Below are positions 54,964 through 62,491 of a stretch of DNA of 64,000 bases, piece after piece (positions within the stretch are counted from its first letter, which is position 1; the number at the start of each line of letters is the position of its first letter). Source of the DNA: JAWXCM01 sp034408745 (GTDB lineage Bacteria > Acidobacteriota > Terriglobia > Bryobacterales > Bryobacteraceae); contig JAWXCM010000449.1 in assembly GCA_034408745.1 (NCBI GenBank), positions 1 through 64,000 on the forward strand, in the 5' to 3' direction. The translations under genes and the position numbers were made by a program. A model generated the notes under the pieces. That model worked only from the letters and a program-made list of their open reading frames with translations, was not told the origin of the DNA and did not search any database.

Positions 54964-56442
54964 TTAGGCCGACCACCCCGTCGCGAGGCCAATAAACGTC
55001 CGAACCGCCGTCCCCGTCGGCCCCTTGGCCAGCCACGCCTTCCCGTCGTCGAGCCACGCCGTACCCGCAATGTCCAGGTGCACCCAGGGCTTCTCCCCGG
55101 CGAACTCCTCCAGGAATTTGGCCGCGGTAATCGAGCCGCCCCAACGCCCGCCAATATTCGGCAGATCGGCAAACGCCGACTTCAGGTAGTCCTTGTACTC
55201 CTCATCCATCGGCAGCCGCCACACCCGCTCGCCAGCCGACTTCGACGCCGCCGCCACGCGGTCATACAACGCGTCGTTATTGGTAAACGCACCGAAGTAC
55301 AAATGACCCAGCGCGACCGCGATCGCACCGGTCAGCGTTGCGGCGTCCACCATGTGAGTCGCGCCGTCCTTCAGCGCGTACGACATGGCATCGGCCAGAA
55401 TCAGGCGTCCCTCGGCATCGGTGTTAAGCACCTCCACCGTCTTGCCGCACATCGTGGTCACAATGTCGCCAGGCCGCTGCGCATTGCCGGAGATCATGTT
55501 CTCGACAGTGGGAATATAAGCGGTCACGCGGACGTCGGGCTTTAGCCTCGCAATCGCGCGCATCGCGCCCAGCACCGCCGCCGCGCCGCCCATGTCGTAC
55601 TTCATCTTCTCCATGCCGTCCGCCGGCTTGATGGAGTAGCCGCCCGTATCGAACGTCACGCCCTTACCCACCAGCGCCAGATGGTCGTCAGACACAGCCC
55701 GCGGCGGTTCGTATCGAATCACGATCAGCGCGGGTGGATTCTCGCTCCCCTGCGCCACGCCGAGCAACGCGCCCATCCCAAGCTCGCGCATCTGCTCCGT
55801 TTCCAGAACCTCGCACGTCAGCCCCGACTCCTGAGCCATCTGCTTCGCCCGCGCCGCAAGCTCCAGCGGAGTCAGCAGGTTCGCCGGCAGATTTACCAGG
55901 TCGCGGGCAAAGTTCTGCGATTCGCCGATCACGGTGGCATCCGCAACGACCTTCTCCAGCGCAGCCGTCGAAGAAGCCACACACACCGTAAAGGAAGTAA
56001 CGCGAGTCTCGTGCTTCCTGGGATCGGTCTTCAGCACGTCCGGCTCCCACGATCCGGCCAGCGCGCCTTCCACCACAGCCTGCACCCACTGCGGCTCGGC
56101 AAACTCCGCCGGAACCCAGAATTGGACCGTGGGAATACGCCTTGTCGCCGCAGCCCGAACAGCGGCTCCGGCCAGCCGGCGCATTTCAAACGGAGTGAAG
56201 TCCGCGCGTTTGCCGCCGCCCGCCAGCATCAGGCGCTCCGCCCTGAACCCGGGAACGCGGTGCAGCACGGCTGTATCGCCGACTTTGCCCCGGAACTCGC
56301 CGGATTTATACAAGTCGTTGATCAACCCGCCGGAAGCGTAATCAACCTCATGGTCGCGCGGCGTGTCGGGGTCAAACCCCGGTATTACGAGTACCGGGGA
56401 GGCGAACTCACCGATTTGTCCCTGCTGAATTGCAATATCCAT
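54964..56442 (-). CDS. pepA: Leucyl aminopeptidase (M17, PepA)
   Basis: A 492-aa dizinc peptidase. The catalytic domain shows GKGVTFDTGGYSIKP (metal lysine and aspartate), KYDMGGAAAVLGAM, the signature NTDAEGRLILADA with Arg, and GSITAAKFLEEF near the end; the N-terminal domain covers about 1-170. It frees N-terminal amino acids from peptides in the cytoplasm; some PepA proteins also bind DNA. It starts 3 bp after the smpB stop codon on the same strand. Confidence 0.95.
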   Translation of the reverse strand: MDIAIQQGQIGEFASPVLVIPGFDPDTPRDHEVDYASGGLINDLYKSGEFRGKVGDTAVLHRVPGFRAERLMLAGGGKRADFTPFEMRRLAGAAVRAAATRRIPTVQFWVPAEFAEPQWVQAVVEGALAGSWEPDVLKTDPRKHETRVTSFTVCVASSTAALEKVVADATVIGESQNFARDLVNLPANLLTPLELAARAKQMAQESGLTCEVLETEQMRELGMGALLGVAQGSENPPALIVIRYEPPRAVSDDHLALVGKGVTFDTGGYSIKPADGMEKMKYDMGGAAAVLGAMRAIARLKPDVRVTAYIPTVENMISGNAQRPGDIVTTMCGKTVEVLNTDAEGRLILADAMSYALKDGATHMVDAATLTGAIAVALGHLYFGAFTNNDALYDRVAAASKSAGERVWRLPMDEEYKDYLKSAFADLPNIGGRWGGSITAAKFLEEFAGEKPWVHLDIAGTAWLDDGKAWLAKGPTGTAVRTFIGLATGWSA

Positions 56443-56445
56443 TCC

Positions 56446-56919
56446 TCAGTCCCAGTTCGCTCTGCTGCGCCTTACCGCCTGGCGAGCTTCTTCCTGCGCT
56501 TCCCGGTTGCGCTCCGCCTCGCGTTTATCGTGCTGCTTCTTACCCCGTGCGACCGCGAGTTCACACTTGATCTTTCCATTCTTGATGTACAGCTTCAGCG
56601 GTACAAGGGATAAACCCTTTTCCTTAACTACCACCTGAAGCTTGTCGATTTCCCTGCGGTGCAGCAGCAACTTCCGCTTCCGCATGGGCGTGTGATTTTC
56701 CCGGTTGCCGTGCGAGTACTCACTAATATGTGCGTTCAGCAACCAGGCTTCATTGCCGATAATATCGGCGTACGACTCCTTAAGCTGCACCTTTCCCGTC
56801 TTCACGGACTTAACTTCGGTGCCCAGCAACTGGATGCCAGCTTCCATGGTTTCCAGCAGGGTGTAGTTGTACCGCGCCTGCCGATTCTCGCTTAATATCC
56901 GGACGGGAGACTCTGCCAA
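56446..56919 (-). CDS. smpB: SsrA-binding protein SmpB
   Basis: A 157-aa partner of tmRNA in trans-translation. The family text [39 protein letters not shown] and [19 protein letters not shown] is all present, with the basic C-terminal helix that enters the mRNA channel. It is followed by pepA after 3 bp. tmRNA itself was not found in the window. Confidence 0.96.
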   Translation of the reverse strand: MAESPVRILSENRQARYNYTLLETMEAGIQLLGTEVKSVKTGKVQLKESYADIIGNEAWLLNAHISEYSHGNRENHTPMRKRKLLLHRREIDKLQVVVKEKGLSLVPLKLYIKNGKIKCELAVARGKKQHDKREAERNREAQEEARQAVRRSRANWD

Positions 56920-57045
56920 GCTTTTCTCAACGTTACGCGCGCGGCTTACGTCAGTACTGGTGAGCCACCTTTTGTTCGGGGTGACACACGAGGCGCGTTT
57001 GGCCGCGTATCTTCCGATATTAGCACAGGCTTGTGAACCTCAAAC

Positions 57046-59451
57046 ATGCGTGATTTCAAACGCTTAGCTATCTTTTGCCTGATTCTGACGCTGGTGGTCC
57101 CGGACCTCCCCGCCCGAACCCGAAAGGGTGAGAAGTTCCTGACCCAGGGCCGTGAGGCCGAGGCGCGGAAGCAGTGGGAGACCGCGCTCGACCTCTACGA
57201 GCAGGCCATGCTGGAGGATCCCGTCGACTCCGCGTACCAGGCCGCTTCCCGCCGTGTTCGATTCCAGGCCGGGTCCGCGCGCATCAACGCTGGCCAGAAA
57301 CTCCGCGCCGAAGGCCGCCTCGAAGAAGCGCTTCACGAGTTCCAGCGTGCCTACGCAATCGATCCCAGCGCCATGCTCGCCGAATCCGAAATCCGGCGCA
57401 CCCGCGAGATGATTGAGCGCGAACGCTCACCCGCCACCCGCTCCGCCACCCCGGAGGAGCGAGGCATGACCCCGGCTGAGAAATCCACCCGCGAGGCCGA
57501 AGAGAAGGCGTCGCGCATGATGGCGCTTCCCGAGCTGAAACCCATGCAGCGCCAGATCACCACGCTGCGCATGAACAACCAGCCCGTGAAGGTGCTGTAT
57601 GAGACCGTCGGCAAGCTTGCCGGGATTAACGTCATCCTCGATCCCGAATATCAGAACGCGCCCGGCAAGTCGAACTACACGGTAGATCTCTCCAACACCA
57701 CCCTCGAAGAAGCGCTCGATTATCTCTCCATTCAGACCAAGTCCTACTGGAAGCCGCTGTCGACGAATACCATTTTCGTCACCAACGACAACGTCCAGAA
57801 GCGACGCGACTACGAAGACTACGTCGTAAAGGTGTTCTACATCAAGAACGCCACCACCGTACAGGAACTGCAGGAAATCTCTACCACCATCCGGTCGGTG
57901 ACCGAAATTCGCCGCGCGTTCACCTACAACGCGCAGTACGCCATCCTCGTCCGCGGCACTGCCGACCAGGTGGCGCTCGCCGAAAAACTGGTGCAGGATC
58001 TCGACAAGCCGAAGAACGAAGTCGTCATCGACGTCATCGTCATGGAAGCCAATCGCAGCCGCATCCGCGACCTCGCGCTTACGTTCCAGACCGCTGGCGC
58101 CCCGGGAATCAACCTCCCCATCGGCTACAACAGGACCGCCACCGACGCCGACGGCAAGGTAACAGGCGGATCGCAGCCGCTGAACAACATCCGCCTCGGC
58201 CTCGGCGACTACTCCCTGAATGTCCCCAGTTTCCTCATTCAGGCGCTGCTCAGCGACACCTCGTCGCGAGTGCTCCAGCAGCCTCAGGTCCGAGCCGTCG
58301 AGATGGGCAAAGCGTCGCTCAAGATCGGCGACCGCATTCCCTACGCTACCGGCAGCTTCCAGCCTGGCGTCGGCAGCGTCGGCCTGAACCCGCTCGTAAG
58401 CACCCAGTTCCAGTTCCTCGACACCGGTGTCAACGTCGACATCGTGCCGAAAATCCACGGCAAGAACGAAGTGTCGCTGCACGTGGAAATCGATCTGTCC
58501 ACTAAGTCGAACGAAGTTGACCTTGGTGGCCTCAAGCAGCCCGTCGTCAGTCGCCGCACCATCGTGCAGGACATCCGCCTCCGTGAGGGCGAAGTTAACC
58601 TCATGGGTGGACTGCTCAGCCAGCAGGAAACGCGGATCCGCTCCGGTGTCCCCGGTCTGATGGACCTCCCTGTCATCGGCCGCCTCTTCTCCACGGAGAA
58701 GATCGACAAACCGCGCGGCGAACTGCTGATGGTGCTCATTCCACACATCATCCGCGCTCCGGATTACAGCGAGTCGAACCTCCGAGGCGTTTCGGCCGGC
58801 AACGACCAGAACGTCAAGCTGAACTACTCGCCCCGCCCCGAGCCCGCTCCCATGCAGGTCGCCCCGGCGCCGAACACCGCGGCCCCGAACACCGCAGTTC
58901 CGCCGGCGCAGCCTCAGGCGATTACCCCGGTGACCCCGTCGCCTGCTCCCGCCGCCACTGCGCCCGCGCCCATTCAGCCGGCAGCGAGCCCGACGCCTGC
59001 ACCCGCGGCGCCGGCTCCCACTCCGATGGCGGCAGGCAGCGCCCGGCTCTCGTTCCAGGCTCCGTCGGCGACCGTCGCTCTCAGTGCTCCAATAACCGTC
59101 TCCCTGCAGGCGGAAAATATCGCCGACCTGTTCAGCGCGCCCGTACGGCTCAAGTTCGATCCCAAAATGCTGCGCGTCACCTCCGTGCAGGCCGGATCGC
59201 TAATGGGCGGCGACGGTCAGAAGATCGACTTCACACCCAACGTCATGAATGAGACCGGCGACGTGGCCGTGAATCTCAGTCGCACTCCCGGCTCCGGCGG
59301 CGTCAGCGGTTCCGGCACCGTCCTGACTGTGACATTTCAGGCAATCGGCCGCGGCGCCAGCAAAGTGCAGGTTTTAGACGCATCGTTCCGCAACACCCAG
59401 TTGCTGCCGGTGCCCGTTGGATCGCCCACAATGGCGATTGACGTCCAGTAA
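57046..59451 (+). CDS. Secretin with TPR-like N-terminus and C-terminal cohesin domain
   Basis: An 801-aa outer-membrane secretin. A signal segment (IFCLILTLVVPDLPA) is followed by TPR-like helices (about 28-130), a secretin N-domain (NQPVKVLYETVGKLAGINV, about 170) and N1-type repeats. The secretin core is at about 400-570, including TIVQDIRLREGEVNLMGG and VPGLMDLPVIGRLFS. A Pro/Ala-rich linker (about 595-665) leads to a cohesin-like domain (about 665-801, SAPVRLKFDPKMLRVTS). Two pseudopilin genes follow, so it belongs to a type II secretion or type IV pilus-like system. Confidence 0.9.
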   Translation: MRDFKRLAIFCLILTLVVPDLPARTRKGEKFLTQGREAEARKQWETALDLYEQAMLEDPVDSAYQAASRRVRFQAGSARINAGQKLRAEGRLEEALHEFQRAYAIDPSAMLAESEIRRTREMIERERSPATRSATPEERGMTPAEKSTREAEEKASRMMALPELKPMQRQITTLRMNNQPVKVLYETVGKLAGINVILDPEYQNAPGKSNYTVDLSNTTLEEALDYLSIQTKSYWKPLSTNTIFVTNDNVQKRRDYEDYVVKVFYIKNATTVQELQEISTTIRSVTEIRRAFTYNAQYAILVRGTADQVALAEKLVQDLDKPKNEVVIDVIVMEANRSRIRDLALTFQTAGAPGINLPIGYNRTATDADGKVTGGSQPLNNIRLGLGDYSLNVPSFLIQALLSDTSSRVLQQPQVRAVEMGKASLKIGDRIPYATGSFQPGVGSVGLNPLVSTQFQFLDTGVNVDIVPKIHGKNEVSLHVEIDLSTKSNEVDLGGLKQPVVSRRTIVQDIRLREGEVNLMGGLLSQQETRIRSGVPGLMDLPVIGRLFSTEKIDKPRGELLMVLIPHIIRAPDYSESNLRGVSAGNDQNVKLNYSPRPEPAPMQVAPAPNTAAPNTAVPPAQPQAITPVTPSPAPAATAPAPIQPAASPTPAPAAPAPTPMAAGSARLSFQAPSATVALSAPITVSLQAENIADLFSAPVRLKFDPKMLRVTSVQAGSLMGGDGQKIDFTPNVMNETGDVAVNLSRTPGSGGVSGSGTVLTVTFQAIGRGASKVQVLDASFRNTQLLPVPVGSPTMAIDVQ

Positions 59452-59455
59452 TCGT

Positions 59456-59938
59456 ATGCGGGAAGTGACTCGAAGACGGCGACTCAGTCAGGGAGGACTC
59501 TCCCTGATTGAGCTCATCGTGGCATTCACCATCCTGGCGCTGCTGGCCACTATGTCCGTGCCGCTGGCGCGGTTCCGCGTCCGCCGCGACAAAGAAAAGG
59601 AGCTGCGCTACTCGCTGCGGGAGATTCGAACGGCCATCGACAAGTACAAGGATATGGCCGATCTCGGCAAGCTCCCCACCCAGAAGCTGGGCTCGGAGAA
59701 CTACCCCGAATCGCTCGAAGTGCTGGTGGAAGGCGTGAAAATTCAGGGCGAAACCGACAAAAAGGTCCGGTTCCTTCGCCGAATCCCGCGCGATCCCTTC
59801 ACCAAATCCACCGAGTGGGGGAAACGAAGCACGCAGGACGATCCAACGTCGACGTCCTTTGGCGGGCAAAATGTATTTGACGTGTATTCGAAGACAACGG
59901 AGAAAGCGGCCGATGGAACGCCCTATGCCGAGTGGTAA
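59456..59938 (+). CDS. Type II secretion/pilus pseudopilin with prepilin signal
   Basis: A 160-aa protein starting 4 bp after the secretin. It has a class III prepilin leader: a basic stretch MREVTRRRRLSQGG, then the cleavage site before LSLIELIVAFTILALL with Glu at mature position 5. The rest (DKEKELRYSLREIRTAID, GENYPESLEVLVEGVK-like text) matches GspG-like pseudopilins with a DPFTK segment. It would be processed by a prepilin peptidase encoded elsewhere and extend the periplasmic pseudopilus. Confidence 0.88.
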   Translation: MREVTRRRRLSQGGLSLIELIVAFTILALLATMSVPLARFRVRRDKEKELRYSLREIRTAIDKYKDMADLGKLPTQKLGSENYPESLEVLVEGVKIQGETDKKVRFLRRIPRDPFTKSTEWGKRSTQDDPTSTSFGGQNVFDVYSKTTEKAADGTPYAEW

Positions 59939-60332
59939 GCTCGCCCGACTCCGAGCCGGATTCACAATCGTCGAGCTGATGATTGTGGTCACCGTCATCA
60001 GCATTCTGCTGTCGATGGCGGTTCCCTATTATCAGCGAACCCTGGTTCGTTCCAAGGAGTCGCTCCTGCGGAACAACCTGTTCACCATGCGCCAGGTGAT
60101 CGACGAGTTCACTATCGACAAAGGCAAAGCGCCACAGTCCCTGCAGGATCTGGTAACCGAAGGCTATTTGCGGTCCGTGCCCGTCGACCCCTTGACAGGC
60201 CAGAACAACACGTGGAAAATCATCATGGAAGACGCGCAGAACGCGGTGAATCAGTCCGAGCCGGGAATCTTTGAGGTGCAAAGCGGCTCGGACAAGACAA
60301 GTCTCGAAGGAACACCCTACTCCGACTTCTGA
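59913..60332 (+). CDS. Second pseudopilin, GspG-like
   Basis: A 139-aa protein beginning at 59913 or at a later in-frame ATG (59925); overlaps the first pseudopilin by 26 or 14 bp. The leader LARLRAG precedes FTIVELMIVVTVISILLSM, the classic prepilin helix with Glu5. The mature part has LLRNNLFTMRQVIDEFTID and VPVDPLTGQNNTWK, as in GspG-like major pseudopilins. Sharing architecture with the upstream protein, it probably arose by an old duplication. Confidence 0.88.
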   Translation: MERPMPSGKLARLRAGFTIVELMIVVTVISILLSMAVPYYQRTLVRSKESLLRNNLFTMRQVIDEFTIDKGKAPQSLQDLVTEGYLRSVPVDPLTGQNNTWKIIMEDAQNAVNQSEPGIFEVQSGSDKTSLEGTPYSDF

Positions 60333-60342
60333 CGAAGCAGCC

Positions 60343-60777
60343 TCAGCCCACGGGCTGCGAGATATCCTCCAGCACGTTCGCAGTCTTCTCCGGCAAATCC
60401 ACGCGAGTGGCCACATCAGCCTGAGAGATGATCCCAACAATGTGACCTTTGCCGTCAACCACCGGAATGCGCCGCACCTGATGCGCGCTCATCCGGTCCA
60501 GCGCGTTCACCACGTCCTCGTCCCCCCGGCAGGTTACCGGGTTGCGAGACATCACTTCCTCCACCTTCGCGCTTCCCGCATCACGCCCCTCGGCAATGAT
60601 GTTCAGTACAATGTCGCGGTCGGTGATGATGCCGATGAGCCTTTTGGACCCGCCGTTCTCCACCACAGGCACTGCGCCAACGTCTTCCGCCTTCATAATC
60701 TCCGCGGCCGCTTTCACAGTGTCCTCGGCGGACACGCAAGTCGGGTCAGGGGTCATCACATCGTTGCAGCTTCGCAT
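60343..60777 (-). CDS. Two-CBS-domain protein
   Basis: A 144-aa protein made of a CBS-domain pair (Bateman module). The first CBS has MTPDPTCVSAEDTVKAAAEI and RLIGIITDRDIVLNI; the second has VMSRNPVTCRGDEDVVNAL and GIISQADVATRV. Such stand-alone pairs bind adenosyl nucleotides and act as energy sensors. The ATG is preceded by GGAGGCTTTTTC: the ribosome-binding site lies in the 3' arm of a terminator hairpin, which may control translation. It is convergent with the second pseudopilin. Confidence 0.92.
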   Translation of the reverse strand: MRSCNDVMTPDPTCVSAEDTVKAAAEIMKAEDVGAVPVVENGGSKRLIGIITDRDIVLNIIAEGRDAGSAKVEEVMSRNPVTCRGDEDVVNALDRMSAHQVRRIPVVDGKGHIVGIISQADVATRVDLPEKTANVLEDISQPVG

Positions 60778-60782
60778 GAAAA

Positions 60783-60817
60783 AGCCTCCGCTCTGTAGAT
60801 ACTGCAGAGCGGAGGCT
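60783..60817 (-). terminator. Terminator hairpin containing the CBS gene ribosome-binding site
   Basis: A perfect 13-bp inverted repeat, AGCCTCCGCTCTG and CAGAGCGGAGGCT, with a 9-base loop; on the minus strand it is followed by TTTTT and then C-ATG of the CBS gene. It should terminate the upstream secreted-protein gene. The GGAGG in the 3' arm is the CBS ribosome-binding site, paired with CCTCC in the 5' arm. Confidence 0.82.
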
Positions 60818-60842
60818 GATTACAACGAACGAAGAAGAAGGG

Positions 60843-61295
60843 TTACCGCGACCACGGCCCATAGCCGCCGTTATTTCCATACGAACCACCGTTGCGAAGC
60901 TGCTGCAGCATCGCGATATCGCGGCTCAGTATCGACCGTTCACGCGGATCCATCCTGCCGCTGCGCAGCGCATCGCCGATGTGCCGGGCTGCGTTGTCCA
61001 CTCGCCCCGTATCAATTCGGCCCTTGCGCTGCCAGTCATTCCGAACCCGTGCCACATCGCTCAGTGCGCGTTCCAGAGACCGGCGATCACCGCTGTTGTT
61101 GTACCCGCGCGAGGCCACACTCCGGAGATCCTGCTCCACACGGTCGAGAGCGCCCATTCCCACGTTCCCGCGGCCGTTGCGATAGTCGCGATCGTCATAG
61201 CGGTCCCGTCCATAACCGCCGTCATGTGGGCCACGCTGCGCCATCACAGGAACGGTAAGTGCAGCGGCCAGTGCCAGCGAGGTAAACAATCTCAT
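60843..61295 (-). CDS. Small secreted Arg/Gly/Asp-rich protein
   Basis: A 150-aa exported protein: signal peptide (LFTSLALAAALTVPVMA, start at 61295), then a low-complexity stretch rich in Gly, Arg, Asp and Tyr (about 20-45), followed by helices such as LDRVEQDLRSVASRGYN and IGDALRSGRMDPRERSIL, ending in GGSYGNNGGYGPWSR. No known family. The helical middle resembles small periplasmic stress proteins, without a specific match. A longer frame (to 61337) would begin before the signal peptide and is less likely. Confidence 0.7.
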   Translation of the reverse strand: MRLFTSLALAAALTVPVMAQRGPHDGGYGRDRYDDRDYRNGRGNVGMGALDRVEQDLRSVASRGYNNSGDRRSLERALSDVARVRNDWQRKGRIDTGRVDNAARHIGDALRSGRMDPRERSILSRDIAMLQQLRNGGSYGNNGGYGPWSR

Positions 61296-61404
61296 GGCAA
61301 CCTCCACCAGAAAAGACGCGGATACTTCCGCCCTCATGTACGTTCCAGCACATTAATTGCCGTTCACGCGCCCCGATTCACGGGCGCCCCTTCACGCCCC
61401 GCCC

Positions 61405-62421
61405 TCACGCACCTATGTAGCGTGCGTACAAACTGCGCGCCACACCTATGTCCTGCGTGCCCTTAATAATGGCGCGCCCATCGGGGAAGATCGTCATCTC
61501 ATAGGGCGTCACAAAGAATCGAACCGCAAAGTCGTTGGCCCGAACCTCACCCAGGGGCTCCAGCGATTCGCGCAGTTCCTTAAGGTTGAGCGGCCGGTTG
61601 CGCTCGTGGATCTGTACCGCGTTGCGTCCGCACAAGCTCACCGGCACCCGGCGCTGCGTGTTCAGCCAGATGTAATCGTGATGTGCGCACGCCCGGCATT
61701 CCGGGTCGCGCTCCGGTTGCCGAACCTGACGAATGCGCCCCGTCCAGACATCCACGGTAGTCACCAGAGGCTCGGGAGCCCCACCAGCCAGAATCCGCAA
61801 CGCCGCCGCGCATTGCAGCGACGCAATCGTCGACGTGATGGGAGAAAGCACGCCGGCCGTCTCACAAGTCGGCTGCACGCCACCCGGAGGAGCGGGATAC
61901 AAACACGCCAGACACGGCGTTTCCTGAGGCATCACAGCGAACGTCAGCCCATAGCTGCCCACCGCCGCTCCGTAAATCCACGGAACATTCTGACGAATGC
62001 AGTAATCATTTACAAGGAAACGCGTCTCGAAATTGTCCGTTCCATCCAGCACAATGTCCGCGTCACCTAACAGGTCGTCAATGTTACCAGGGGTAAGGTC
62101 TTCTGTTGCGGCAGTTACATGGCAGTCGCTTGCGAATCGCGCGATCTCCCGAGCTGCCGCCGCGGCCTTCGGAACCGCCTCGCGAGCATCGGCTTCGCCG
62201 TACAGCCATTGCCGCTGCAGGTTGCTTAACTCCACAAAATCGCGGTCGATCAGCGTCAAATGCCCGACGCCGGAGCGAGCCATTGCACCCGCCTGAAAAC
62301 TACCCAGCGCCCCGCATCCCACAATGGCCACGCGTGAGCGCAGTAAACGCTCCTGACCTGCTTCGCCAATCCCCGCAAAGCGAATCTGACGCGAGTAACG
62401 TTCCCGTTCCCCCGGAGTCAT
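61405..62421 (-). CDS. ThiF/MoeB-family E1-like adenylyltransferase
   Basis: A 338-aa enzyme that adenylates the C-terminus of a ubiquitin-like sulfur carrier such as MoaD or ThiS. It starts with MTPGERERYSRQIRFAGIGE; the nucleotide site is VAIVGCGALGS (about 35) with IDRDFVELSNLQRQ after it. Zinc ligands are in CLACLY and in CRACAHH, and CETAGVLSPITS matches the E1 catalytic-cysteine region. The C-terminal extension of about 75 residues lacks a rhodanese domain and instead resembles a ubiquitin-like/MoaD-sized tail (NLKELRESLEPLG). Standing alone, its partner is unknown. Confidence 0.87.
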   Translation of the reverse strand: MTPGERERYSRQIRFAGIGEAGQERLLRSRVAIVGCGALGSFQAGAMARSGVGHLTLIDRDFVELSNLQRQWLYGEADAREAVPKAAAAAREIARFASDCHVTAATEDLTPGNIDDLLGDADIVLDGTDNFETRFLVNDYCIRQNVPWIYGAAVGSYGLTFAVMPQETPCLACLYPAPPGGVQPTCETAGVLSPITSTIASLQCAAALRILAGGAPEPLVTTVDVWTGRIRQVRQPERDPECRACAHHDYIWLNTQRRVPVSLCGRNAVQIHERNRPLNLKELRESLEPLGEVRANDFAVRFFVTPYEMTIFPDGRAIIKGTQDIGVARSLYARYIGA

Positions 62422-62491
62422 ACACCCGATGGTAACAGCGCCTGCGCTAACATGGAGGGCGTCAAGCCTTCGCCTGGAGGCGCTCGCCCGA

